Origin: Parabacteroides sp. AM08-6 | GTDB lineage: Bacteria > Bacteroidota > Bacteroidia > Bacteroidales > Tannerellaceae | Assembly: GCF_003473295.1 (NCBI RefSeq) | Contig: NZ_QRMP01000002.1 | Span: 249,204 to 313,203 of the forward strand | Reading direction: 5' to 3' | Length of the DNA stretch: 64,000 nt | Part shown: positions 28,042-36,600 of the stretch, one piece after another | Numbering within the stretch: position 1 is the first letter of the stretch | Layout: the number at the start of each line of letters is the position of its first letter | Program-made: the position numbers and the translations under genes | The notes under the pieces: generated by a model | The model's database searches: none | What the model saw: the letters and a program-made list of their open reading frames with translations, nothing else | Told to the model about the DNA's origin: nothing

Positions 28042-28079
28042 TTGTCTATTTGTATTCTGATTTTAGTCATGTACTTTTG
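28042..28079 (+). promoter_or_regulatory. Promoter with TTGTCTAT box, first propeller gene
   Basis: TTTG (28049-28052), 19 bases, TACTTTTG (28072-28079): a full match to the Bacteroidetes promoter, 53 bases before the start at 28133. The -33 element overlaps the end of the box TTGTCTAT (28042-28049), preceded by GAA. The same box lies at the same offset from the -7 element at 30738 and, with one change, at 37679. Confidence 0.75.
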
Positions 28080-28132
28080 TATTATTTATAAGAAAAAATA
28101 GGAAACTCTCTATTGATGTTAAATTTAAAAAT

Positions 28133-29305
28133 ATGAAAACAGAAATTATTTTTTTATTTGTTGTTGTTCTTTTTGGATGTAAGGGAACAGACAAAAATAA
28201 ACTTGACGTAGATTATATATATATTCCTTCTGACAAGATAACAACGTTGGAGAAAATAGATTTTGATGAGCCTCTATTTATTGATAGCTGTTCTTTCATT
28301 CCATTGGAAACAATATCTGAGAGCGTTATAGGGGAAATAAAGCAAATAAAGATATATGATAATAAAATATATATATTTGATGTCAAAACACGTAGTATAA
28401 AAGTTTTTAATATTGAAGGGAGGTACTTGTGCGATATAGGTAAACAAGGACAAGGGGATAAAGAGTACATCAGTATTAATTCTTTTTTTATTAATACAGA
28501 CGAAAACAAGGTCTGTATAGTTGACCCTCTCAAAAAATGTGTTCATGAATATGGTTTGAATGGAGACTATATTAGGAATGTAAAACCAAAGGTTTGGGGA
28601 TTCCATTTTCCTTTGAACCTCGTATATTCTGACAAGTTTTTATATTGTGCTTTTAGTCTTTCTTATAACAATGATAAAGTTTATACAAAAATGTCTTCAG
28701 AAGATTATTCTGTTATAGAAGAATGGTCTACATATCCCCTCAAGCTAAACACACAGATGAGTGTGGTATTTTTAGACAACCCATTTAGTATTGTAAATAC
28801 GGAAATGCATTATACCTCTTTATTCTCGGATACTATTTACAAATATGGAGAAGATGAAAAAAAACCTTATTTAGTTATAGAAACAGGAAAGCCTAATGTC
28901 CCTTTCAATTTTGTTGATGGAAAAAGTTATGAATATGAACCAGTAGAGGCCTTGGCCGAAATTTCTTCTTTTGAGAAATATTCTCCAGGTTTTAGTCTTT
29001 TGTTGGAAACAGATAGGTTTGTTTTCACAAAATTTGATTTGAATAAGGATTTTTATGTGATAGATAAAAAAACAGAAAAAGCTTATCATGTTATCACTCC
29101 TCCTTATCAGCTGGATATAATGTCTTCTAAATGTATAAATGGGAATGATTTAATCAAAGTTTTTGATCAAGAAGAGATATCCAATTATTTGCAATATGTG
29201 GAAACTGAAGGAGTTAAATATCCAAAACAAATACAAAATGTGATATCTAATTATGACTTGAATGAAGGTAATCCTGTAATACTAATTTATCATATAAAAA
29301 AATAA
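28133..29305 (+). CDS. 6-bladed beta-propeller lipoprotein, copy 1
   Basis: A 390-residue lipoprotein (lipobox LFGC, Cys16) followed by KGTDKNKLDVDYIYIPSDK and a 6-bladed propeller of the DUF5128/NHL-like type: SCSFIPLETISESVIGEIKQI, then blades with KIYIFDVKTRSIKVFNIEGRYL and CDIGKQGQGDKEYISI. The family is frequent in Bacteroidetes accessory loci; a surface or periplasmic binding role is assumed, the ligand is unknown. The next propeller gene starts 4 bases behind the stop, so they are cotranscribed. The first 75 bases after the signal are almost identical in DNA to that paralogue, although the rest has diverged. Codon use is strongly A+T biased. Confidence 0.82.
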   Translation: MKTEIIFLFVVVLFGCKGTDKNKLDVDYIYIPSDKITTLEKIDFDEPLFIDSCSFIPLETISESVIGEIKQIKIYDNKIYIFDVKTRSIKVFNIEGRYLCDIGKQGQGDKEYISINSFFINTDENKVCIVDPLKKCVHEYGLNGDYIRNVKPKVWGFHFPLNLVYSDKFLYCAFSLSYNNDKVYTKMSSEDYSVIEEWSTYPLKLNTQMSVVFLDNPFSIVNTEMHYTSLFSDTIYKYGEDEKKPYLVIETGKPNVPFNFVDGKSYEYEPVEALAEISSFEKYSPGFSLLLETDRFVFTKFDLNKDFYVIDKKTEKAYHVITPPYQLDIMSSKCINGNDLIKVFDQEEISNYLQYVETEGVKYPKQIQNVISNYDLNEGNPVILIYHIKK

Positions 29306-29309
29306 TGAA

Positions 29310-30488
29310 ATGAGAAATAGTGTGCTGCTTTTTTTATTAGTCACTTTTTTGTTTGGATGTAAGGGAACAGACAAAAATAAACTTGACGTAGATTATACAT
29401 ATATTCCTTCTGACAAGATAACAACGATAGAGAAGATTGGTTTTGATGATAACCGGTTTATCGATAGTTGTACATTTGTGACTTTAGAATCTTCGGAAGA
29501 AGCCATTTTTGGAAAGATTTATCAAATAGGAATACATGATGATAAATATTATATCTTGGATCATGCTACAAATCGGGTAAAAGTATTTGATTCTACCGGG
29601 AAATTTTTATCAAATATAGGGACTCCCGGAGAAGGTGTGGGAGAGTACCATTCAATATGTTCATTTGTGATAAATGAGAAGGAGAATAAGATATGTATGT
29701 TTGACCCTATGCCGTCATCTGTGCATGAGTATAGTTTGGATGGACATTTTCTGAAAAAAGTAAAGTATAGTGATGAGAGGTTTTCTTGTATGGAGGATGC
29801 TATCTGGAAGGATGGCTATATTTATTGTTTTTTGGACCAATCGCATTTTAATAGTATGATGTACTATAAGATTTCAGATAGGGACTACTCTGTTATTGAC
29901 CAATGGGGCGAGTATCCGGTTAAACCTGAGCCGGGTATACAGGCAGGATATTCAATCGGTAAGCATCCCATATCCTGTTATGGGGATAATGTCAGTTGTA
30001 TATCCTTGTATTCGGATACACTATATTCCTATAAAGAGGGAGAATTATCTCCTTTTCTTCTAATAGAAACAGGGAAACCCAATATCCCTTCTGATTATTT
30101 TAAAGGAAAATCTTTTGAATTTGAGCCTCAAGATGCTTACTTTCACATGCTTTTTGTAGAAGATTACTCTCCCGGTTTTTCTTCCTTATATGAAACGGAT
30201 CGATATATCTTAACTTACTTTTTCCTAAAATGGGATTATTATTTGATAGATAAACAGACAAATGAAGCTTTCCATGTAAAGAATAGTAAATTTCCTAATT
30301 TTGGAAATATAGATTATGTTTGTGGAAACAGATTGGTGGAGATTTTTACCCAAGAAGAAATAGATTCTTATAAGGAAAGAATAGAGTCCGGTGAATTCCA
30401 ATGTCCTGAATGTTTGAAAGATATTATGGAAAGGTATGATTCGGATAATGATAATCCAATATTGGTGGTGTATCATATGAAGAAATGA
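29310..30488 (+). CDS. 6-bladed beta-propeller lipoprotein, copy 2
   Basis: A 392-residue paralogue of the gene before it: lipobox LFGC (Cys17), then KGTDKNKLDVDYTYIPSDK, the propeller entry FIDSCTFVTLESSEEAIFGK and blades such as YYILDHATNRVKVFDSTGKF and NIGTPGEGVGEYHSI. The C-terminal NPILVVYHMKK closely resembles the ends of copies 1 and 3. No promoter is seen in the 4-base gap, so it is read from the promoter at 28049. Function unknown; tandem copies that differ in the blade surface suggest related but distinct ligands. Confidence 0.82.
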   Translation: MRNSVLLFLLVTFLFGCKGTDKNKLDVDYTYIPSDKITTIEKIGFDDNRFIDSCTFVTLESSEEAIFGKIYQIGIHDDKYYILDHATNRVKVFDSTGKFLSNIGTPGEGVGEYHSICSFVINEKENKICMFDPMPSSVHEYSLDGHFLKKVKYSDERFSCMEDAIWKDGYIYCFLDQSHFNSMMYYKISDRDYSVIDQWGEYPVKPEPGIQAGYSIGKHPISCYGDNVSCISLYSDTLYSYKEGELSPFLLIETGKPNIPSDYFKGKSFEFEPQDAYFHMLFVEDYSPGFSSLYETDRYILTYFFLKWDYYLIDKQTNEAFHVKNSKFPNFGNIDYVCGNRLVEIFTQEEIDSYKERIESGEFQCPECLKDIMERYDSDNDNPILVVYHMKK

Positions 30489-30867
30489 GGATGGATACCG
30501 ACTACCTTGGATAATAATCCCATCATCATATTTAAGAAGTCTTTGAAATGAAGTATGATAGGTCGTGATGAAATATCTGGTAGATTTTAAACGAAAATAT
30601 TAAATCAACAGGATTTGTTTAGCGGATATTTGTGAATAATCACAGAAAAAGTGCTGCCTGTCCATTCTGTTGTTTTATTTTATCGTTCTGTTTAATAGTT
30701 TGTTATGGTTTTTGTTCCGATGTTGTGTATATGAAAATTGTCTATTTTACTCTTGGTTTTTTCCCTATATATTTGCAGCATGAATTTCCAAATGAGAATG
30801 GTGTCAAGTAAATTTGTCATATTTGCAAGAGGAAAGGTTATAATGTTTTACTTAAAAAATTAGAGAC
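30489..30867. other. Non-coding gap ahead of the NVEALA-like gene
   Basis: 379 bases without a credible gene. It holds the TTGTCTAT promoter at 30738-30775 and a second -7-like TAAATTTG at 30809-30816. A weaker box-like string, CTGTCCATTCT, occurs near 30658. The rest is A+T rich and shows no strong hairpin. Confidence 0.6.
30738..30775 (+). promoter_or_regulatory. Promoter with TTGTCTAT box, NVEALA-like gene
   Basis: The box TTGTCTAT (30738-30745, preceded by AAAA) is followed at the same offset as at 28042 by a weak -33 (TTTT, 30745-30748), 19 bases, and a full -7 match TATATTTG (30768-30775). The start codon is at 30868. Confidence 0.6.
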
Positions 30868-31308
30868 ATGAAAAACATGAAATTATTTCTGGGAGTTTTA
30901 ACTTTAGCTTTTATTCTGGCTGCAAATTTGCAGTATGTATTTTCAGGATATGGTATCAAAACAGCAAGCACTTTGCATTTAAATGTTTTAGCGCAAAGTA
31001 GTAGTAGTGGTACAAGTAGTGGAGGAACGGGTAGTGGTTCTACTAGTGGTTCTTTTACAGGTAATTTTTGTGGAGATATTAATTATGCTCCTAATAGGTG
31101 TATAAATTCAACGCATATAGTTGAAGAGCATGAAGTAAACGGTAGTGGTGAATTGCTAATTGGCTCTGATATTGTAAAAACAGGACTGAAAAAGGGAACA
31201 AAGTATAGTGTTGTATATGACAAAAAAAATTGCGACAATGTTGTGGAAGGTTCTTGTTGCGATCAACGTAAAGTTGGAATATCAGTGGTAACTACAAATA
31301 AGCTTTAA
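30868..31308 (+). CDS. Exported NVEALA-like peptide, Ser/Gly- and Cys-rich
   Basis: A 146-residue secreted protein. The hydrophobic signal (residues 5-25) is followed by LHLNVLAQ at 36-43, which resembles the NVEALA motif that names a family of small exported Bacteroides proteins. Next comes a low-complexity Ser/Gly/Thr tract (44-62), then a small domain with Cys at 68, 78, 122, 130 and 131, including a CC pair. Family members are usually about 85-110 residues, so this is a long form because of the Ser/Gly tract. No function is known for the family. It lies between propeller genes and has its own promoter with the TTGTCTAT box. The family call rests on the signal/motif layout and is moderate. 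Confidence 0.6.
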   Translation: MKNMKLFLGVLTLAFILAANLQYVFSGYGIKTASTLHLNVLAQSSSSGTSSGGTGSGSTSGSFTGNFCGDINYAPNRCINSTHIVEEHEVNGSGELLIGSDIVKTGLKKGTKYSVVYDKKNCDNVVEGSCCDQRKVGISVVTTNKL

Positions 31309-31841
31309 TGTTTACTTGGCATTGTTAAGAATCTTGTAAGATTCTTTGAACGTTTGAAGAGATATGCAGGTTGAATCTTTGACTTTAACCTGAGGTGAAT
31401 ATAGTAAATGTATGGAACTATAGAAATCGTTATGCGATTGTGTGTGCAAATTGTCTAGTCGTATTTTAATGTTCTATGAAGTGAAAAATGCGGATATGAC
31501 ATATTGTTAAAGTAAAGTTTAATGCCTGTTAAACAAATTCCTGTTTGGATAATATATCTTTTGTATTTTGATATGCATTGAACTGTATTTGTAAATATTT
31601 TATACTGCATATCCTGTTATGAAAAGCTGAATTATCGCTGGTTTTTATAACTTAATTCAGGATTTTGTTTAATAGTGCTTTTATACTATGGGTTGATAAT
31701 AGATTGAGGATGAATGCTGTTTTTAAATTGCTTAAATGTATATAAACAGAATGTATTCCGTCTATTGTATAAAATGTGTAAAACGAAGGTTTAGTTTGCA
31801 TGGTTGATAATGTGTAATATTTAGATTGTGGAAAATGCGGT
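31309..31841. other. Long non-coding gap between NVEALA-like and third propeller genes
   Basis: 533 A+T-rich bases without a gene that I can support. It contains a perfect short hairpin, AAGAATCTT (31327-31335) with AAGATTCTT (31338-31346), 19 bases behind the peptide gene; a second, CAGGTT with AACCTG (about 31368-31394); and a box-like TTGTCTAG at 31451-31458 without a -7 element at the usual distance. It could hold a processed 3' end, a regulatory RNA or the remains of a deleted gene. Confidence 0.5.
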
Positions 31842-33029
31842 ATGAAGTTTGTAAAAGATATAGGTGTTATTGTTTTGTTTGTTTTATTATTATTTAGTTG
31901 TAATGAAAAAGAGAAACAATTAAAATTAACAGATGCTGTTTTTGTTAGTAAAAATGAAATTATTCGGATAGAAAAAATGAAATTTTCAGATGATAAATTT
32001 GTAGAAAATTGTTCTTTTGTTCCATTGGAAACGACAGATGCTAGTCTTATTGGCGAGATTAATCAGTTGGAAATGGTTGATAATAAAATCTATATATATG
32101 ATAGTAAGACGACAGCGATAAAGGTTTTTGATGAAAAAGGCAAATATTTATATAATATAGGGAGTAGAGGAGAAGGAGCTGAAGAATATCTTTCTATTAA
32201 GTCATTCTTTATCAATACAGATGAAAGAAAAATATGTGTGTTAGACCCTCTTAGAAAAACTATTCATGAGTATGATATGGAAGGAAAATATGTCCGGGGG
32301 GTAAAGCCTGCAAATTGGAGTTTTTCTTTTATGTCTAAATTTATATATTTTGATAAATATCTTTATGGGGTTTTTGATGTTTTACAAAATACTGATGATG
32401 TTTATGCAAAAATATCAGTGGAAGACTATTCTATTGTAGATAAGTGGTCTACATATCCAGTAACAGTGAATACTCCGATATCGATTACTCTTTCAGGGCA
32501 TCCTTTGAGTCCCACAAAGACAGGAACCCATTATATTTCACTATACTCAGATACAATTTATACATATAAAGATGGAAAGACAGCTCCTTATTTAATAATA
32601 GAGACGGGTAAACCTCATATACCGTCTGATTTTTTTGTTGGTAAAAGTTTTGAATATGAGCCTATAATAGCTTATACTGAAGTTCTGTCATCAGAGAAAT
32701 ATTCCCCTGGTTTTGATTGTATATTCGAGACTTCAAAGTATATATTTTTAAAATTTATGGCTATATCTAATTTTTATGTTTTTGATAAAGATACGAAAGA
32801 AACTTTTCATGTTCTTGAACCGTATTATTGTCTGAATTTTATGAACTCTAAATATGTAAATGGTGATGATTTGATTCAGATTGTAGATCAAGATAAAGTT
32901 TTAAATTATCGCGAAAGTGTAGAGATGGATGAAGGAGGTATCCCTGATAAAATAAGAGATGAAATACTGAATTATGATGTTTATAATGATAATCCTATTG
33001 TTGTAATTTATCATATTAAAAGATTTTAG
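31842..33029 (+). CDS. 6-bladed beta-propeller lipoprotein, copy 3
   Basis: A 395-residue relative of the two propeller lipoproteins upstream: lipobox LFSC (Cys20), entry FVENCSFVPLETTDASLIGEI, blades KIYIYDSKTTAIKVFDEKGKYL and NIGSRGEGAEEYLSI, and the ending NPIVVIYHIKRF. It lacks the near-identical N-terminal block of copies 1 and 2, so it is an older branch or escaped the exchange. It is separated from the NVEALA-like gene by 533 bases, and its own promoter is not clear; TTAGTTTG near 31790 is the closest -7 candidate. Ligand unknown. Confidence 0.82.
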   Translation: MKFVKDIGVIVLFVLLLFSCNEKEKQLKLTDAVFVSKNEIIRIEKMKFSDDKFVENCSFVPLETTDASLIGEINQLEMVDNKIYIYDSKTTAIKVFDEKGKYLYNIGSRGEGAEEYLSIKSFFINTDERKICVLDPLRKTIHEYDMEGKYVRGVKPANWSFSFMSKFIYFDKYLYGVFDVLQNTDDVYAKISVEDYSIVDKWSTYPVTVNTPISITLSGHPLSPTKTGTHYISLYSDTIYTYKDGKTAPYLIIETGKPHIPSDFFVGKSFEYEPIIAYTEVLSSEKYSPGFDCIFETSKYIFLKFMAISNFYVFDKDTKETFHVLEPYYCLNFMNSKYVNGDDLIQIVDQDKVLNYRESVEMDEGGIPDKIRDEILNYDVYNDNPIVVIYHIKRF

Positions 33030-33275
33030 TATCGAAAATATAATTTATCCGATGCTTTTTGTAAGTTTATAAATGATGGTTTTAAAATGAATTTTTGATA
33101 TTTATAAAATAAAAAGTAGGTTGTGTCTAATTGTTGTAATTAGAAATATGAGATATAGATGTGTATTTATGAGAGTTTTGTATTGATTTTTATATGATGT
33201 TAAAGCTTTTATTGTTTTGTGGGTTAATGTGTTAAATTAAAGTAATGGACTGGACGCGTTTTCTGAATAAAAAAT

Positions 33276-33959
33276 GTGAAAATGAAAAATGATAAATTTA
33301 TAATTTGTTTGCTGTTTGTATTGTTCCTTTTTAGTGTTTTGATAACTTGTTCTTATTTGAACTTGAGAAGAACAATAAAATCAACATCAGTGAATCATAA
33401 TAGTGCGCTGAATATAAATAGCTTATATGAACAGCTGTATGCTGAAATAAATTCTGATAATGTGATGATTAATTTGGATATAGAAGTGATGTCTTTTGAC
33501 AAAAGTAAAACAATATTGAAAGATATTATTTCTCCTGATTCGATGTATTTGATTTTGAAATATCCGGGGACTTACTGTGATGATTGTATTGATAAGATTT
33601 ATGAAAGGATAAAAATATTGAAAGATATGATGGGGGAGATTCACGTCCTTGTTCTTTATCAAGGGAGTTCTTTGCGTGAAATGAGAATTAAACTTCATGA
33701 TGTTGATAATAGTATTCCTGTATATCTATTGAAAACGGGTACTTTGGGTTTGCCTATTGATGGTTCTAATTTGCCTTATCTGACTTTTGTGGATGATGGT
33801 AAGATATCCAAGCATACCTTAATAGCGAATCCGAATCAGTTGGATTTGTTGAGTGGTTATTTGCAAACATTGGCTGATAAGTATTGTGAAAAAGAAGAGA
33901 CGACTGAGGAGATTATAGAAAATGAACATGAAAGAAGTACAAGAATTATACTCCAATAG
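33276..33959 (+). CDS. Membrane-anchored protein with thioredoxin-like CDDC motif
   Basis: A 227-residue protein with an N-terminal membrane helix (FIICLLFVLFLFSVLITCSYL, residues 8-28) and an exported domain. The segment MYLILKYPGTYCDDCIDKIYERI has a CxxC at 101-104 after a beta-strand, as in thioredoxin-fold proteins, and later HVLVLYQGSS and a GSNLPYLTFVDDG that resembles the cis-Pro strand. It is probably a redox or degenerate TlpA-like protein facing the periplasm. Its last 38 bases overlap the next gene, so the two are translationally coupled. The cysteine-rich peptide encoded upstream is a possible partner. Partner and activity are inference. Confidence 0.65.
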   Translation: MKMKNDKFIICLLFVLFLFSVLITCSYLNLRRTIKSTSVNHNSALNINSLYEQLYAEINSDNVMINLDIEVMSFDKSKTILKDIISPDSMYLILKYPGTYCDDCIDKIYERIKILKDMMGEIHVLVLYQGSSLREMRIKLHDVDNSIPVYLLKTGTLGLPIDGSNLPYLTFVDDGKISKHTLIANPNQLDLLSGYLQTLADKYCEKEETTEEIIENEHERSTRIILQ

Positions 33960-35226
33960 GGTTTTATCGGTTGTTGCGATTGTAGTAGCGTGCATTGTGT
34001 GTTATGCATCTATTTCTGGGCATGAATTTATAACGGCGTGGGATGATGGGTGGCAAGTGATAAATAAATATACGGAGAGTTTTTCCTGGTATAATCTAAA
34101 GTTGATACTAACCGACTATTATTTCGGACAATATAGTCCGGTGAATCAGTTCTTTTATACTCTTATCTATTATTTTTTCGGGTATAATTCTACAGTGTTT
34201 CATCTTTTTTGTTTGTTGCTGCATATATTGAATAGTTTATTGGTCTATTTTATTGTTCGACGTCTTTTGCAAATGAATATCTACCGGGGATTAACGGTGA
34301 ATAAAATAGACTATATCTCATTTGCTGTTGCGCTGCTTTTTGCGATTCATCCGTTGCAAGTGGAAGTGGTAGCTTGGATTAGTGCTTCTAAGATATTGGT
34401 GTTTGTGTTTTTCTATTTATGTTCCATCTGGTTCTACCTTCGCTATATACAAAAGGAAAGAATCTATGATTATTTATTAATGTTGTTATGCTTTCTGCTT
34501 TCTTTTGGTGGGAAGGAACAAGCTGTGACGCTTCTGGTTTGTTTATTTTGGATTGATTTTGCGTGCCGGCGTAACTTCCGGAGCGTAACATTGTGGTATG
34601 AGAAGATGCCGGTCTTTTTATTGACTTTGGTCTTTGTGTATATCACATTGGAATCGCATGCTTCTACTAATTCAGGCCTGATGGGGAATGAAGTTTTTTA
34701 TCCGTTTATGCAGCGATGTGTTTTTGCTTGTTATTCCATTTGTGAATATGTGATAAAACTAATTCTCCCATTTAATCTTTTATATCTTTATCCCTTTCCG
34801 ATAACAATCGGGGAAGCTTTGCCTTTTAGATTTTGGATTTATCCGGTCGTTCTTCTGATATTGGGATTCTGTTTTGGAAAGTTATTGTTGAAACGTCCTG
34901 TTTATTTGGGACTTTCTTGGTTCTTGATACATGTCGGGCTGATGCTTCACATCATACCGATGTCCCGGTTTAGCATTGTTGCAGATCGTTATGTATATCT
35001 TGCTGCTCCCGGATTATTTTTTATTATTGTCTGGTATTTCTTTGTCTTACTTGAAAAACAACCTCGATTTAAAAAGATTTGTATCGGAGTAGCTTGTGCC
35101 TGGTTGTTGTTCTTTGGAATACAGACGCATATAAGGACTTTTACATGGCATGATAATACGAGTTTGAAAATGAAAATGAATACTCTTTTGAAACAAAGAG
35201 AGGAGGAATTACATAAAACTAAATAA
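33922..35226 (+). CDS. Polytopic GT-C-like membrane protein (Tmtc/PMT-related)
   Basis: A 434-residue protein with about ten membrane helices. The opening (SISGHEFITAWDDGWQVINKY ... YYFGQYSPVNQFFYTLIYYFFGYN) looks like GT-C enzymes of the DUF1736/Tmtc and PMT type, where an acidic pair in the first outside loop (here DD in AWDDGW) binds the lipid-linked sugar or the metal. Unlike Tmtc proteins it has no TPR repeats. It would transfer a sugar from a polyprenyl phosphate to an exported acceptor. It overlaps the CDDC gene at its start and shares a base with the next gene at its end (TAATG), so it belongs to an operon with both. Acceptor unknown. Confidence 0.7.
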   Translation: MNMKEVQELYSNRVLSVVAIVVACIVCYASISGHEFITAWDDGWQVINKYTESFSWYNLKLILTDYYFGQYSPVNQFFYTLIYYFFGYNSTVFHLFCLLLHILNSLLVYFIVRRLLQMNIYRGLTVNKIDYISFAVALLFAIHPLQVEVVAWISASKILVFVFFYLCSIWFYLRYIQKERIYDYLLMLLCFLLSFGGKEQAVTLLVCLFWIDFACRRNFRSVTLWYEKMPVFLLTLVFVYITLESHASTNSGLMGNEVFYPFMQRCVFACYSICEYVIKLILPFNLLYLYPFPITIGEALPFRFWIYPVVLLILGFCFGKLLLKRPVYLGLSWFLIHVGLMLHIIPMSRFSIVADRYVYLAAPGLFFIIVWYFFVLLEKQPRFKKICIGVACAWLLFFGIQTHIRTFTWHDNTSLKMKMNTLLKQREEELHKTK

Positions 35227-36566
35227 TGGACAAGCGGAGTTTGTTTTTGATATTTGGCATTACTGTATGGATTATATTGTCGTTTAGTTTTAAAAACAAT
35301 ATTTTTGATACGGCAAGTCGTTATTTTGATTATTTTCAGTACGACAGCGAAAGTTTGGTGGTGGGGCGTCTTATCCTTTCGGAAAGAGATGGACTTGCTG
35401 CTCATGCAGGTTTTTTGGGAAAGGTTTACCCTGTTCCTTCGAGTACGGATCCGTTTTGGTATCAATATGAAGCTTATCGTAATCAATACGAGTTTGATAC
35501 TTATGAGGCATATTACTCTCAGCCCGGTGTACAGGCTTTCTTGTATGGATTGTTCTGCAAAATAACCGGTTTGTCGGGAGACGATGCGTTAGAGTTTTTT
35601 TATTGGAATATAAGTCTATTTAATGGGCTTATCTTTACGCTGTTTCTCCTGTGGGTATTTTATCGATGGAAGTTGGCTACTGCAATCTTTACGTTTGTGA
35701 CGATTTTATTTTCCCAATGGATTATTTATTTCGGCCATAATATATTTTGGGTTTTGGGTATATTTTACCTTCCTTTTGTCGTTTCTCTTTGGTATCTCCA
35801 ATTTTGGGAGGAGAAAGTAAAGAGAACCGGTCTTCTTACTTTTGTTTTAATGTTTGTGTGTGTGTTTACCAAATGTTTGCTTACAGGTTTCGAGTATATA
35901 ACAACCACGTTGGTGATGAGTGTTACTCCCTGGTTTTTTTATGGCTTCATTTATAAATGGAATTTGAGGACTTTCTTAAAACGTTTTACGGCTGTTTCTG
36001 CGGGTGCATTATCTGCCGTATTATTGACAATTTTTTGGTTGGCGATACAATTGTCTTTTGTGAAAGGAACTTTGAGTGAGGGATTCGACTATATATTTTA
36101 TAGCTTGAATAGACGAACATACGTGGGCGGCAATACTGATATGGATTCTTTCTATATGGAAAGCCTGAAAAGTAATCTGTGGGATGTATTGGCTACCTAT
36201 TGGAACGGGCATGCTTATGATTTGGCACATTGGTTTGAAGATGATGCTCTGCGTATTCTTAGCAAGGGAACTTTCGGCTCCTCCATTCTTTTCTTCTTTT
36301 TTGTCAGCATACTGGTATTGGTATCGAAATCAATTAAATATTTTCCCCGGTTTCGCCGACAACAAATCGCATTGACAATTACGTTGTGGCTCTCCTTGTT
36401 AGCCCCTCTTTCATGGTTTGTCATATTTAAGGGGCATTCCTATGTGCATCCGCACATGAATCACATTATCTGGCATATGCCGTTTATGCTGTTAGGGGCG
36501 GTGCTCACCGGAAGTATGTTTTGTTTTTATATCCGTACATGGAATTTTCGAAAAAAAATAAAATAG
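35226..36566 (+). CDS. Polytopic membrane protein, probable second GT-C enzyme
   Basis: A 446-residue protein with about ten membrane helices; the first outside loop contains FDYFQYDSESLVVGRL, an acidic cluster in the position where GT-C glycosyltransferases carry their catalytic acidic residue, and a Tyr/Trp-rich loop (PVPSSTDPFWYQYEAYRNQYEF). No closer family is recognised. Its start overlaps the stop of the gene before it by one base, so the two are coupled. The next gene, 35 bases on, is a GT2 that could supply the lipid-linked sugar. A glycosyltransferase role is inferred from layout and neighbours. Confidence 0.55.
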   Translation: MDKRSLFLIFGITVWIILSFSFKNNIFDTASRYFDYFQYDSESLVVGRLILSERDGLAAHAGFLGKVYPVPSSTDPFWYQYEAYRNQYEFDTYEAYYSQPGVQAFLYGLFCKITGLSGDDALEFFYWNISLFNGLIFTLFLLWVFYRWKLATAIFTFVTILFSQWIIYFGHNIFWVLGIFYLPFVVSLWYLQFWEEKVKRTGLLTFVLMFVCVFTKCLLTGFEYITTTLVMSVTPWFFYGFIYKWNLRTFLKRFTAVSAGALSAVLLTIFWLAIQLSFVKGTLSEGFDYIFYSLNRRTYVGGNTDMDSFYMESLKSNLWDVLATYWNGHAYDLAHWFEDDALRILSKGTFGSSILFFFFVSILVLVSKSIKYFPRFRRQQIALTITLWLSLLAPLSWFVIFKGHSYVHPHMNHIIWHMPFMLLGAVLTGSMFCFYIRTWNFRKKIK

Positions 36567-36600
36567 TATTCTTTTGTTTAATTTAATCTAATCTACAGTT

